Origin: Clostridia bacterium
GTDB lineage: Bacteria > Bacillota > Clostridia > Oscillospirales > Acutalibacteraceae
Reading direction: 5' to 3'
Assembly: GCA_017471765.1 (NCBI GenBank)
Contig: JAFURT010000035.1
Coordinates: 1 to 46,548 of the forward strand
Length of the DNA stretch: 46,548 bases
The translations under genes and the position numbers were made by a program. The notes below the pieces were generated by a model. That model searched no databases. It was not told the origin of the DNA and was given only the letters and a program-made list of their open reading frames with translations. This document shows positions 14,858 through 22,479 of the stretch, piece by piece; the first letter of the stretch is position 1, and each line of letters starts with the position of its first letter.

Positions 14858-14887
14858 TTGACATACAGCTAAGAACTATGCTATGAT
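14858..14887 (+). promoter_or_regulatory. Promoter of the phosphopantetheinyl transferase gene
   Basis: TTGACA (14858-14863) and TATGAT (14882-14887) have an 18-base spacer, back to back with the tex promoter. Confidence 0.8.
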
Positions 14888-14910
14888 ACAAGCGCAAAGG
14901 AGGGATGAAT

Positions 14911-15564
14911 ATGGTGACGCTATACGGCGTGGATGCTTCACCGCTGATGACTCCCGAAGCGCTGGCCGACATCGAATGGTGGCTGGATGACAGCCGTAGA
15001 CGGCGAGTGCAACGGCTACAGGTACCGGAAAAACAGGCACAATGTGCCGCCGCCGGGCTGTTGCTCACCTATCTGTGCGGCAAAAACGGCACGCCCCCTA
15101 CCCTATTCCACGGCAGCCGTGGCAAGCCCTATCTCTACGGCCGGGAAGACCTGTTTTTCAGCCTCTCCCACACCGGGCAATGGGTATTCTGCGCCTTGTC
15201 AGACAAGGAAATCGGCCTGGATGCCCAGGCGCTCTCCCCCCACAACCCAGCCATAGTGGCCCGGCATTTTTCATCTTCGGAGCAAGCATGGTTGGAAGAA
15301 CAAGGTGACAAGGACATTACCTTTACATGTCTTTGGTGCATGAAAGAAGCCTATCTCAAGCTAACCGGCTTCGGGATGGTGCTGCCCATGAGCAGTTTTA
15401 CGGTACCAATCCCGCCGGCAGATGGCTGGGACGAGCAAAACCGCTGTGGTTGGGGATTGACGACCTACGAGGACGTACAAATCGCCCTGTGCGGAGAGAC
15501 AGTGGACACCGCCCCTGCGATAAAAATACTCTCTATCGAAGAACTGAAAAGCCTGCCGGACTGA
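14911..15564 (+). CDS. 4'-phosphopantetheinyl transferase superfamily protein (Sfp type)
   Basis: This 217-residue protein would transfer phosphopantetheine from CoA to a carrier-protein serine. It shows the Sfp-type landmarks RGKPYL, FFSLSHTGQWVFCALS, GLDAQ (the usual GIDIE, with the metal Asp kept but the second acid replaced by Gln) and the signature WCMKEAYLKLTGFG. Length matches the Sfp group rather than the 120-residue AcpS. No PKS, NRPS or carrier-protein gene lies in the window, so the substrate is unknown and could be the fatty acid ACP. The ATG at 14911 is seven bases from GGAGG and is preferred to the ATG at 14905, which lies one base from it. Confidence 0.85.
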   Translation: MVTLYGVDASPLMTPEALADIEWWLDDSRRRRVQRLQVPEKQAQCAAAGLLLTYLCGKNGTPPTLFHGSRGKPYLYGREDLFFSLSHTGQWVFCALSDKEIGLDAQALSPHNPAIVARHFSSSEQAWLEEQGDKDITFTCLWCMKEAYLKLTGFGMVLPMSSFTVPIPPADGWDEQNRCGWGLTTYEDVQIALCGETVDTAPAIKILSIEELKSLPD

Positions 15565-15582
15565 CCGGCAGGCTTTTCAGTG
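15544..15582. terminator. Bidirectional terminator between convergent genes
   Basis: A perfect 16-bp stem CTGAAAAGCCTGCCGG/CCGGCAGGCTTTTCAG is centred on ACTGA. It ends the phosphopantetheinyl transferase gene on the plus strand and the metalloprotease gene on the minus strand. Confidence 0.85.
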
Positions 15583-16707
15583 TCAATTACCTTTTCCCAG
15601 GGCTTCGGAAATCTTCCCTTTCAGTTTCTTATCGGGTTGGTAGAGTTGCATCCGATTGCGGCAGAAGGCCAGCACAACCATCTCAATGTCGTTGTTGCTG
15701 ATGGGGCCGTGGTGGTCGCACATCACCAGATTGTACAGACTATCATCAATGTAATAGCTGTCCGTCTCCCGGAAACTGCCCTTATCCACCCCGGGCAGGC
15801 CGTCAGAGGCGCTTCGGTACAGGTCACCCAGCCCCAGTGCGTGTCCAAATTCATGCTTGGCCACGTGCATAATCTCGTCATAATCATCAAAGCGGCCGTT
15901 GTCGCTCTGCAGGACAATAACCTTGCGGGAATTAACCGACCACTTTTTCACCCCAATGCCGGCAAAGGAGCGCTTGCTCTCCACGATGCCGTGGACACGG
16001 TCCTTGACCGTGTCAGTGCCGATCTTATCCCACACGTTGGTAATCCGCTGTCCCAAGTCATGACCGATAGGGATAACAAACACGGTATCAAACAGGCGAT
16101 AATCCGTCGTCACCTCCACACGCACCGTCAGCTTCTGCCCGCCGAACACCTCATACTCCCCCTGCCAGGCCAGTATTCCCTGCAGGACAGCCCGGTAGAA
16201 AGCTTGTTTATCTGTCACTCCGGCATCCTCAGCCATAAAGGTGATGTTCGTGTTCAAGGTAAGAATATTCTGCCCATCCGCATAGGTCAGTTGGGCGTCC
16301 ACCGGGGTCAGCAGGCCGGTACGGCGAATTTTGATACGTCGCCCGGAAAAATCCGTCAACGGGCCGCCTTTTGATGTGGGCAGTTTGGCTTTTACCATAC
16401 CGCTGTACCGCGTGGCGCAAAATCGATCCAAATACGCCCTGGCCGGGGCATATCCGCCGTTTGCCGCCTGACAAAGACGAGCCATACCGGCGTCGAAAGC
16501 ATCACCGGCCGTCACCTGCAGACGGCCTTCCATAAGAAACCGACCAATCAGGTAGATGGCTTCGCCATCCCCCAGGCTGGCCGCCCTGTCGATAAGCCGG
16601 AAACCATCACGCCGCTTATCCGCTGTCTGATCGCCGGAAAAGAAAAGCAGTTTCCCCTCCTCACGGCAGGCCGCCGGATTGTTCCATATCTCCACATATT
16701 GTTCCAT
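15583..16707 (-). CDS. Sel1-like plus metzincin-like zinc metalloprotease, apparently cytosolic
   Basis: This 374-residue protein has an N-terminal Sel1-like helical repeat region at about residues 25-100 (FRLIDRAASLGDGEAIYLIGR, then MARLCQAANGGYAPARAYL). A C-terminal protease domain carries HEFGHALGLGD at about 285-295, fitting the HExxHxxGxxD zinc pattern of snapalysin-like metzincins, and a Met-turn-like NLVMCDHHG lies about 40 residues later. No signal peptide or membrane segment is seen, which is unusual for this protease type. The ATG at 16707 is chosen because GAGG sits eight bases upstream; the frame extends to 16746. It follows the 108-residue gene by ten bases. The substrate is unknown. 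Confidence 0.8.
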   Translation of the reverse strand: MEQYVEIWNNPAACREEGKLLFFSGDQTADKRRDGFRLIDRAASLGDGEAIYLIGRFLMEGRLQVTAGDAFDAGMARLCQAANGGYAPARAYLDRFCATRYSGMVKAKLPTSKGGPLTDFSGRRIKIRRTGLLTPVDAQLTYADGQNILTLNTNITFMAEDAGVTDKQAFYRAVLQGILAWQGEYEVFGGQKLTVRVEVTTDYRLFDTVFVIPIGHDLGQRITNVWDKIGTDTVKDRVHGIVESKRSFAGIGVKKWSVNSRKVIVLQSDNGRFDDYDEIMHVAKHEFGHALGLGDLYRSASDGLPGVDKGSFRETDSYYIDDSLYNLVMCDHHGPISNNDIEMVVLAFCRNRMQLYQPDKKLKGKISEALGKGN

Positions 16708-16717
16708 GCTGTATTCC

Positions 16718-17044
16718 TCACTGCCGCCACTTGCTGTAATAGGCAACGATGGTGTCCTCCTGCCCGGTCAGCTCGTTAAATCCGGTAAAAATCGCTCCGT
16801 TTTTTGACATCAGCTCCGCACACTCGACGGTGGAAATATCGCCGTTGACGAACACCTCACGTTCCCCATTCGACAGGATAACATGGCCATTGGCCGTGTC
16901 GATGCGCCCACCACGGCCCAAGCCCTCCTCCTGGGGGTTACCGTTTTCATCCATATACCGGCGAGCGATCAGCGTCAGCTCCTTACCGTCCACACGTAAG
17001 GCGGTTTCATTCACCTTTTTCGGTTTATTTCTTCTCCAAAACAT
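16718..17044 (-). CDS. Hypothetical protein, operon partner of the metalloprotease
   Basis: This 108-residue protein is not one I recognise. It has a basic N-terminus (FWRRNKPKK) and then a strand-rich body with VNETALRVDGKELTLIARRY, GHVILSNGEREVFVNGD and EDTIVAYYSKW, and no signal peptide. The ATG at 17044 lies eight bases from GGAGG. A strong promoter sits directly upstream, and the metalloprotease begins ten bases after its stop, so the two are co-expressed and may act together, for example as regulator, substrate or inhibitor. That link is inference from position only. Confidence 0.7.
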   Translation of the reverse strand: MFWRRNKPKKVNETALRVDGKELTLIARRYMDENGNPQEEGLGRGGRIDTANGHVILSNGEREVFVNGDISTVECAELMSKNGAIFTGFNELTGQEDTIVAYYSKWRQ

Positions 17045-17069
17045 GAAAAGCACCTCCAGTTACTCTATT

Positions 17070-17098
17070 ATTGTAGAGAAAATAGAGAGTTTTGTCAA
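17070..17098 (-). promoter_or_regulatory. Promoter of the 108-residue protein and metalloprotease
   Basis: TTGACA (17093-17098) and TACAAT (17070-17075) on the minus strand have a 17-base spacer. Confidence 0.8.
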
Positions 17099-17105
17099 GG
17101 CGGAC

Positions 17106-17134
17106 TTGTATTCTCGGGGGAATTGTGATAGAAT
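17106..17134 (+). promoter_or_regulatory. Promoter of the flippase-ttcA pair
   Basis: TTGTAT (17106-17111) and TAGAAT (17129-17134) have a 17-base spacer, divergent from the neighbouring minus-strand promoter. Confidence 0.6.
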
Positions 17135-17173
17135 AACGTTTTGTAAACAATCTCTACCGAAAGGACAGGAACC

Positions 17174-18583
17174 ATGGCCAGAGTGGATCGCTACAAAAAG
17201 CTGTTTTCCAACACGCTCATACTGGGGCTGGGTACCCTGGTCTCCAAGGTGCTCACCGTCCTGCTGATGCCGCTGTACACCAGCTACCTGACCGAGGGGC
17301 AGTACGGAATCGTTGACCTGGTGGTGCAGGCGGCCAATCTGCTTATCCCCCTGGTTTCCCTGGGTATCAACACCGCTGTGTTGCGGTTCAACATGGATGG
17401 CGAAACCGACCGCAAATCGGTGCTTACCACCGGCCTGTCGGTAAATATCCTCAGCTTTGCAGTTTTTCTATTGTTCTATCCCCTGGTGAAACAGATCCCC
17501 ATTTTTGGTGAGTATGCACTGCTGGTATATGTTTTTGTGCTGTCCTCTATCCTGCACTATCTGTTCGCTTATTTTGTCAAGAGCCTGCAGAGGGTCAAGC
17601 TATTCACCCTGGTCAGCATCTGCGGCACCGCTATTACACTGGTGCTGGACGTGCTGTTTTTGGCTGTTTGGAATCTAGGTGTGGTGGGATACATCCTTGC
17701 CATGCTGTTCAGCGACCTGACCTGCACCATCATCCTGATTTTAGCCGCCAAGCTGTATAAGTATATCGATTTCCGCAGGCTAAACAAGCCGGTGGTTTCT
17801 GCTATGTTGCGGTATTCCATCCCCCTTATCCCCAACTCAGCCCTGTGGTGGGTTACGGATATGTCCGACCGCTATATGGTGACCTGGATTGTGGGCGAAG
17901 AAGCCAACGGTCTGTATGCCATCGCCTACAAAATCCCCAACCTGCTCATTCTGGTATGCGGTATTTTTATGGACGCTTGGCAAATGTCTATTCTAACGGA
18001 AAAAAGCAAGCTGGAACAGCAAAAATTCTTCAGCCATGTCTTTTCCATGTACCAGTCGGTCATCTTTGTAGGGGCTTCCCTACTTATTCTTTGTGCCAAA
18101 CTGGTAACAAGGATCCTGGTGGCTGACAATTTCTATCCCTCCTGGGAGTATATGCCCACGCTGATTATCGCTACGGCACTCTCCTGCTTTGTTACGTTCC
18201 TCGGCACTATCTATATTGTGGAGAAGAAAAGTAAAAGTTCTCTGTTCACCACCGTTATCGGCACGGTATTCAACCTTATATGCAACTTTATCCTCATCCC
18301 GCGGATGGGGGCACACGGTGCGGCTTTGGCCACCGCACTTAGCTACGGGCTGGTGTTCGTCCTGCGCTCTATCCATACCCGACGGTTTATTCCCATCAGT
18401 TGGAATATAGGGCGGTTTACCATCAATTCCATCGTCCTCATCGCCCAGGCCATTATTCTGGTGCAGGAACTGAAAGGATGGGTATTGATCGAGAGCGGGC
18501 TATTCCTTGTCCTGCTGGTGCTGAATTTCAAACCTCTCCTGGGGAGCATCCGGCAGGTCATCAGCCGCCGTACGGGAGGCTGA
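17174..18583 (+). CDS. Polysaccharide/lipid-linked oligosaccharide flippase (Wzx/MATE-like)
   Basis: This 469-residue integral membrane protein has about 12-14 hydrophobic segments along its length. The opening is typical of the polysaccharide biosynthesis/MVF superfamily: LFSNTLILGLGTLVSKVLTV and then LMPLYTSYLTEGQYGIVDLV. It also has a conserved mid-protein YSIPLIPNSALWWVTDMSDRY. Such proteins flip lipid-linked saccharides across the cytoplasmic membrane. The substrate cannot be told, and no glycosyltransferases are adjacent. AAAGGA lies eight bases before the ATG. The next gene starts three bases after the stop. Confidence 0.88.
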   Translation: MARVDRYKKLFSNTLILGLGTLVSKVLTVLLMPLYTSYLTEGQYGIVDLVVQAANLLIPLVSLGINTAVLRFNMDGETDRKSVLTTGLSVNILSFAVFLLFYPLVKQIPIFGEYALLVYVFVLSSILHYLFAYFVKSLQRVKLFTLVSICGTAITLVLDVLFLAVWNLGVVGYILAMLFSDLTCTIILILAAKLYKYIDFRRLNKPVVSAMLRYSIPLIPNSALWWVTDMSDRYMVTWIVGEEANGLYAIAYKIPNLLILVCGIFMDAWQMSILTEKSKLEQQKFFSHVFSMYQSVIFVGASLLILCAKLVTRILVADNFYPSWEYMPTLIIATALSCFVTFLGTIYIVEKKSKSSLFTTVIGTVFNLICNFILIPRMGAHGAALATALSYGLVFVLRSIHTRRFIPISWNIGRFTINSIVLIAQAIILVQELKGWVLIESGLFLVLLVLNFKPLLGSIRQVISRRTGG

Positions 18584-18586
18584 TGT

Positions 18587-19402
18587 ATGAATACCTGTCA
18601 GCAGATTGAGCGTAGCCTCATCAAAACCTACCGCAAGACCATCTGGAACCCCTTTATCGGCGCACTAAAAGAATATAAGATGATTGCTCCCGGCGACCGC
18701 ATCGCCGTATGCCTGTCCGGTGGAAAAGATTCCTTTGTGTTGGCCAAATGTCTGCAGGAACTGCAACGACACGGCAGCGAGGTGCCTTTTGAGCTGGAAT
18801 TTATCGCCATGGATCCCGGCTATCGCCCGGAAAACCGGCAAAAGATCCAGCAACTGATGACTCAACTGGACTTGCCGGGACACATCTTCGACAGCCCTAT
18901 CTTTTCTGTGGTGGAAAAGCAAGCCGGCTCCCCCTGTTATCTGTGCGCCCGGATGCGGCGTGGATACCTGTACAAATATGCGCAGGAACTAGGCTGCAAC
19001 AAAATTGCTCTGGGCCATCACTTCGACGATGTGATTGAAACCACCTTGATGAGCATGCTGTATGCCGCAGAAATGCGCACCATGATGCCCAAGCTACACA
19101 GCACAAACTTCCCCGGTATGGAGCTCATCCGTCCTCTGTACATGGTACGAGAAAAGGATATTACCAACTGGAGCCGGTATAATGGTCTGGAGTTTCTCCG
19201 CTGTGCCTGTTCCGTCACCGACAGCAGCCGGGAGGACAGCGGTTCTAAACGAGCCGAAGTGAAAGCACTACTGACCGAGTTGCGGAAAACCAACAAACAG
19301 ATCGATATCAACATCTTCCGCAGTGCTCAAAATGTGAATTTGGAGACTATCCTCAGCTACCATAAAGGCGAAGATTATCACACATTCTTAGATGAGTATT
19401 AA
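18587..19402 (+). CDS. TtcA-like tRNA 2-thiolation family protein
   Basis: This 271-residue PP-loop ATPase has CLSGGKDSFVLAK near residue 42, a CYLCARMRRG CxxC pair near 115, GHHFDDVIETTLM near 145, and a further Cys pair in LRCACSV near 205. This is the arrangement of TtcA, which thiolates C32 of some tRNAs using an iron-sulfur cluster held by such Cys residues. Clostridia often carry several TtcA paralogues with uncertain targets, so the specific reaction is not assigned. Translation probably couples to the flippase, since GGAGG lies at that gene's 3' end. A strong terminator follows. Confidence 0.85.
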   Translation: MNTCQQIERSLIKTYRKTIWNPFIGALKEYKMIAPGDRIAVCLSGGKDSFVLAKCLQELQRHGSEVPFELEFIAMDPGYRPENRQKIQQLMTQLDLPGHIFDSPIFSVVEKQAGSPCYLCARMRRGYLYKYAQELGCNKIALGHHFDDVIETTLMSMLYAAEMRTMMPKLHSTNFPGMELIRPLYMVREKDITNWSRYNGLEFLRCACSVTDSSREDSGSKRAEVKALLTELRKTNKQIDINIFRSAQNVNLETILSYHKGEDYHTFLDEY

Positions 19403-19440
19403 AAAACGCAGACCGTCTGCTAGTGACGGTCTGCGTTTTT
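19402..19440. terminator. Bidirectional terminator
   Basis: A 16-bp perfect stem AAAAACGCAGACCGTC/GACGGTCTGCGTTTTT with a seven-base loop lies between the convergent TtcA-like and zinc-ribbon genes. Confidence 0.85.
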
Positions 19441-19458
19441 CATTCTGGTTGTTCTTGT

Positions 19459-19824
19459 TTAGTCCAGTTTTTTTCCGCAGTTGTTGCAATAGGCCGCATC
19501 AGAGGGATTGACATTCCCGCACGCCGGGCAGGTCTTTTTCCCGCAACTGTTGTCGATATTGGCCTGCAGTTCCTCGTTGGCGGCCAGCAGATCATCCACC
19601 TGCTTGACCAACTCACCCACAATGGACTCATCCAGCTCGGTAGCCGCATGACGGCTGTCATACAACAGACGCCCCAGCGCCTCCATCGTGGCGGTAATGG
19701 CTTTCTCGTTCTCGGCCATCTTCAGTTTCTGCTTGGCCAGGTCGGCTACATCCGCCACCTTACGGCTGGCTGCTCCGTAAAGCTCCTTAGCTTTACAGGC
19801 GACATCTTCCCATGTTTTCATCAT
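19459..19824 (-). CDS. Helical protein with C-terminal zinc ribbon
   Basis: In this 121-residue protein residues 1 to about 95 are predicted helical and charged, including a likely coiled coil around LVKQVDDLLAANEELQANID. A double-CxxC zinc ribbon follows (KTCPACGNVNPSDAAYCNNCGKKLD). No signal or membrane segment is seen. The AAAGGAG site lies six bases before the first ATG, and a consensus promoter stands at 19857-19885. The function is unknown; it resembles the common Clostridial zinc-ribbon-domain-containing small proteins. Confidence 0.8.
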   Translation of the reverse strand: MMKTWEDVACKAKELYGAASRKVADVADLAKQKLKMAENEKAITATMEALGRLLYDSRHAATELDESIVGELVKQVDDLLAANEELQANIDNSCGKKTCPACGNVNPSDAAYCNNCGKKLD

Positions 19825-19856
19825 TACACGCTCCTTTTCGATGTATCTACTGGTCT

Positions 19857-19885
19857 ATTATATGCGATTTTGCGGCATTTTGCAA
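19857..19885 (-). promoter_or_regulatory. Promoter of the helical zinc-ribbon gene
   Basis: TTGCAA (19880-19885) and TATAAT (19857-19862) on the minus strand have a 17-base spacer, just after the hemZ-like stop codon. Confidence 0.65.
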
Positions 19886-19892
19886 TCAATAA

Positions 19893-21374
19893 TTACAAAG
19901 TGCCGTATTTCTCATAAAACGTCACAACACTCTCTTTTCGGGACAGCATCTCCTCCAGGCCACTGTTGTACTCATAAGGAAATTTATAGTTGAATATGCG
20001 CTCCAGATAATCCGTGCCCGGTTGCTTAAGCTTACTCACCGCACCGGCGCCGCATCCGAGGATGGTATGGGTCTCATCCATGATATAGACATTATACAGG
20101 CCCTCACAGCCCGGCTTGGCCCACCCAACATTCTCCTGATTGCCCACGGTACGGCTCTGCCGGTAAAGGTAATAGGGGGCATAACCAGCCCGTGGCAGTG
20201 CATCAGCCGATAACTGCACCATCCGCACCGCATCGTCCTGCACCCGGTAATCTGCCCGGTGCTGTAACATAATGTTAGAGGCACGCTTCATAGACAGGGT
20301 GTGCACGGTAACGCTCTCCGGGTCAAGGGCCAAAATGCGCTCCAGTGTATCCGCAAAGCCAGCGTAATCATCCCCCGGCAGCCCGGCGATCAGGTCGGTG
20401 TTAATATTTGTAAAGCCGGCCTTTCTGGCCAGGTCAAAGGCTTCATAAAACTGGTCAACAGTATGTTTGCGGCCGATACCGGCCAAAACTGCCGGCTGTA
20501 GTGTCTGGGGATTGATACTCACACGACCAACGCCGGCGGACCGGATAGCGGCCAGCTTTTCCGCCGTAACCGTGTCGGGTCGTCCTGCCTCTACAGTGTA
20601 TTCCCGCAGACAGGATAAGTCAAAGGAACTTTCTACCGCACGGAACAGAGCCGTTAACTGCTCTGCTGACAGGGTCGTCGGCGTGCCGCCGCCGAAATAC
20701 ACGGTTTCCAGCCGCAGGCCCAGGCGACGAGCCAACTCGCCGGTGTAGGCAATCTCTTTGCACAGTTGTTCCACATAGACAGGAATCAGCTTTTTCGCCT
20801 GCACCACTGTCTGCGACACAAAAGAGCAGTAGTCGCACCGTGTGGGGCAAAACGGAATAGAAATATACAAACTGAAGGAATCCGGACGAGATAGAGCCAA
20901 CAGTTTGTCCTCTGCCTGCAAGGTGGTGTGACACAAGGTGCGTTTTTCCTCGCTGACTAACAGTTTATCCGTGAAATACTGAAGGGCGGCCGCCTCTCCC
21001 GACTCTCGCACCAGGCGACGAAGTAGCTTCACCGGCCGCACGCCGGTAATCAAGCCCCACCCTTGTGTAAAGCCGAGTAACTTTACAAGTAAGCGGTACA
21101 ACAACGTACACAGAGAAAGCTCGCAGAGATCAGAAAAGTCGTCCCCGGTCTGCTGAACCATGGTCTCGATGGTCTCATCGAAGCTTTCCAGCCACACCCG
21201 GCAAGAAAGCCGAGCACCGATGTCCGTTGGCTCCATCGTGCAACACACCACCAGCCCCTCCGGCTGTGTGGGCTGCTCCTCGTGGTGGGTAATAATCTTT
21301 TCTAAAGGCAAGAACAGACGGCACACATTTTCACATTCAAAGTGGTAGTCATGTCCAATCAAATACAGGTGCAT
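19893..21374 (-). CDS. hemZ: Coproporphyrinogen dehydrogenase HemZ-like radical SAM protein
   Basis: This 493-residue protein begins with about 165 residues of HemZ-type N-terminal extension (GFTQGWGLITGVRPVKLL). A radical SAM core follows, with YISIPFCPTRCDYCSF carrying the CxxxCxxC iron-sulfur motif, YFGGGTPTTLS, and the HemN-type C-terminal part. The family is annotated as oxygen-independent coproporphyrinogen III dehydrogenase, but related proteins may serve as heme chaperones. No other heme genes are in the window, so the exact role is uncertain. It is the last gene of the recJ-rel-dtd-MBL operon. GAGGAG precedes the ATG. No clear terminator follows. Confidence 0.88.
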   Translation of the reverse strand: MHLYLIGHDYHFECENVCRLFLPLEKIITHHEEQPTQPEGLVVCCTMEPTDIGARLSCRVWLESFDETIETMVQQTGDDFSDLCELSLCTLLYRLLVKLLGFTQGWGLITGVRPVKLLRRLVRESGEAAALQYFTDKLLVSEEKRTLCHTTLQAEDKLLALSRPDSFSLYISIPFCPTRCDYCSFVSQTVVQAKKLIPVYVEQLCKEIAYTGELARRLGLRLETVYFGGGTPTTLSAEQLTALFRAVESSFDLSCLREYTVEAGRPDTVTAEKLAAIRSAGVGRVSINPQTLQPAVLAGIGRKHTVDQFYEAFDLARKAGFTNINTDLIAGLPGDDYAGFADTLERILALDPESVTVHTLSMKRASNIMLQHRADYRVQDDAVRMVQLSADALPRAGYAPYYLYRQSRTVGNQENVGWAKPGCEGLYNVYIMDETHTILGCGAGAVSKLKQPGTDYLERIFNYKFPYEYNSGLEEMLSRKESVVTFYEKYGTL

Positions 21375-21386
21375 AGAACGCTCCTC

Positions 21387-22004
21387 TTAACGTAAGTATG
21401 GGTTAGACATTTTTTCACGGCCAATGGTGGTCGCCGGGCCGTGACCGGAATATACAGCGGTCTCATCCGGCAATGCACACAGGCGAGACAAAGATGCCCT
21501 CATCGCCGTTACATCACCACCGGGGAAATCGATCCGGCCAATACTGCCGCAGAACAGCGTATCACCGGAAAACAGCACCCCATCCCCTACCAGGCAGATA
21601 CAACCGGGCGTATGACCGGGAGTTTCCCACACAGTCAGGGTCTGTCCTCCCATAGACAGCCTATCACCCTCACGAAGCAACCGGTCGGCCGTCAGCGTGA
21701 CCGCCTGCCCGCCCGGAAGCCAAGTAGACAGGTTGCGTCCCGGGTCGCCAAGGGCAGGCTCATCCCCTGCCCCGGCCCAAAGCGGGGCACCGGTAGCCTG
21801 GCAAACAGCCTCTGCCGCCAACATATGGTCAAAGTGGACATGGGTGAGCAAAACAGCCTGCACGGTCAATCCTTTGCTACGAATAACCGTCAGTATGCTG
21901 TCCGGGTCATCTGCCGGGTCAATAACCAGTGCCCGGTCAGGGTCATCCCACACCACATAACAGTTGGTTTCCAAATCACCCAAACTCAGTACCACAATCG
22001 TCAT
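21387..22004 (-). CDS. MBL-fold metallo-hydrolase (glyoxalase II-like)
   Basis: This 205-residue metallo-beta-lactamase fold protein has the metal motif THVHFDHMLAA near residue 55, ETPGHTPGCICL near 130, SGDTLFCGSIGR near 150 and a final YSGHGPAT near 187. These give the full set of His and Asp ligands of the glyoxalase II-like branch. The substrate is unknown. The gene family occupies this place between dtd and hemZ in many Clostridia. It starts two bases after the dtd stop. Confidence 0.9.
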   Translation of the reverse strand: MTIVVLSLGDLETNCYVVWDDPDRALVIDPADDPDSILTVIRSKGLTVQAVLLTHVHFDHMLAAEAVCQATGAPLWAGAGDEPALGDPGRNLSTWLPGGQAVTLTADRLLREGDRLSMGGQTLTVWETPGHTPGCICLVGDGVLFSGDTLFCGSIGRIDFPGGDVTAMRASLSRLCALPDETAVYSGHGPATTIGREKMSNPYLR

Positions 22005-22006
22005 AG

Positions 22007-22468
22007 TTATACCCCTTTTTTCCAGGTATCCGTATCCAGCAAGATCGTCACTGGGCCGTCATTCAGCAAACGCACCTGCATATCCGCACCGAAGCACCCG
22101 GTTTCTACCCGGGAAACGCCCTCCTGCCGCAGACAGGTGACAAAATACGCGAACAAAGGCTCTGCTGTTTCCGGACGTGCTGCCTCAAAAAAGTCAGGCC
22201 GGCGGCCTCGGGATGTATTGGCGCACAGGGTGAACTGGGACACGGCCAGCACACTACCGCCCACGTCCAATACGGATAAATTCATCTTGTCCTGCTCATC
22301 GCAAAACACCCGTAGCCCGGCCACCTTTTTGGCCAGCAGAGCCGCCTCAGCCTGGGTATCTCCCTGGCAGACGCCTACCAACAACAGCGCACCATCGCCT
22401 ATCGTGGCGATACACTCCCCATCGACGGTGACAGAGGCTTCGGTAACACGCTGAAAAACAGCCTTCAT
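22007..22468 (-). CDS. dtd: D-aminoacyl-tRNA deacylase
   Basis: This 153-residue enzyme hydrolyses D-amino acids, such as D-Tyr, from mischarged tRNA. Motifs are [17 protein letters not shown] at the start, [17 protein letters not shown] around 78-95 (with the catalytic Thr in SQFT) and the C-terminal [11 protein letters not shown]. Length is normal. It is 11 bases after rel in the same operon. Confidence 0.95.
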   Translation of the reverse strand: MKAVFQRVTEASVTVDGECIATIGDGALLLVGVCQGDTQAEAALLAKKVAGLRVFCDEQDKMNLSVLDVGGSVLAVSQFTLCANTSRGRRPDFFEAARPETAEPLFAYFVTCLRQEGVSRVETGCFGADMQVRLLNDGPVTILLDTDTWKKGV

Positions 22469-22479
22469 ACTCTCTCTCC

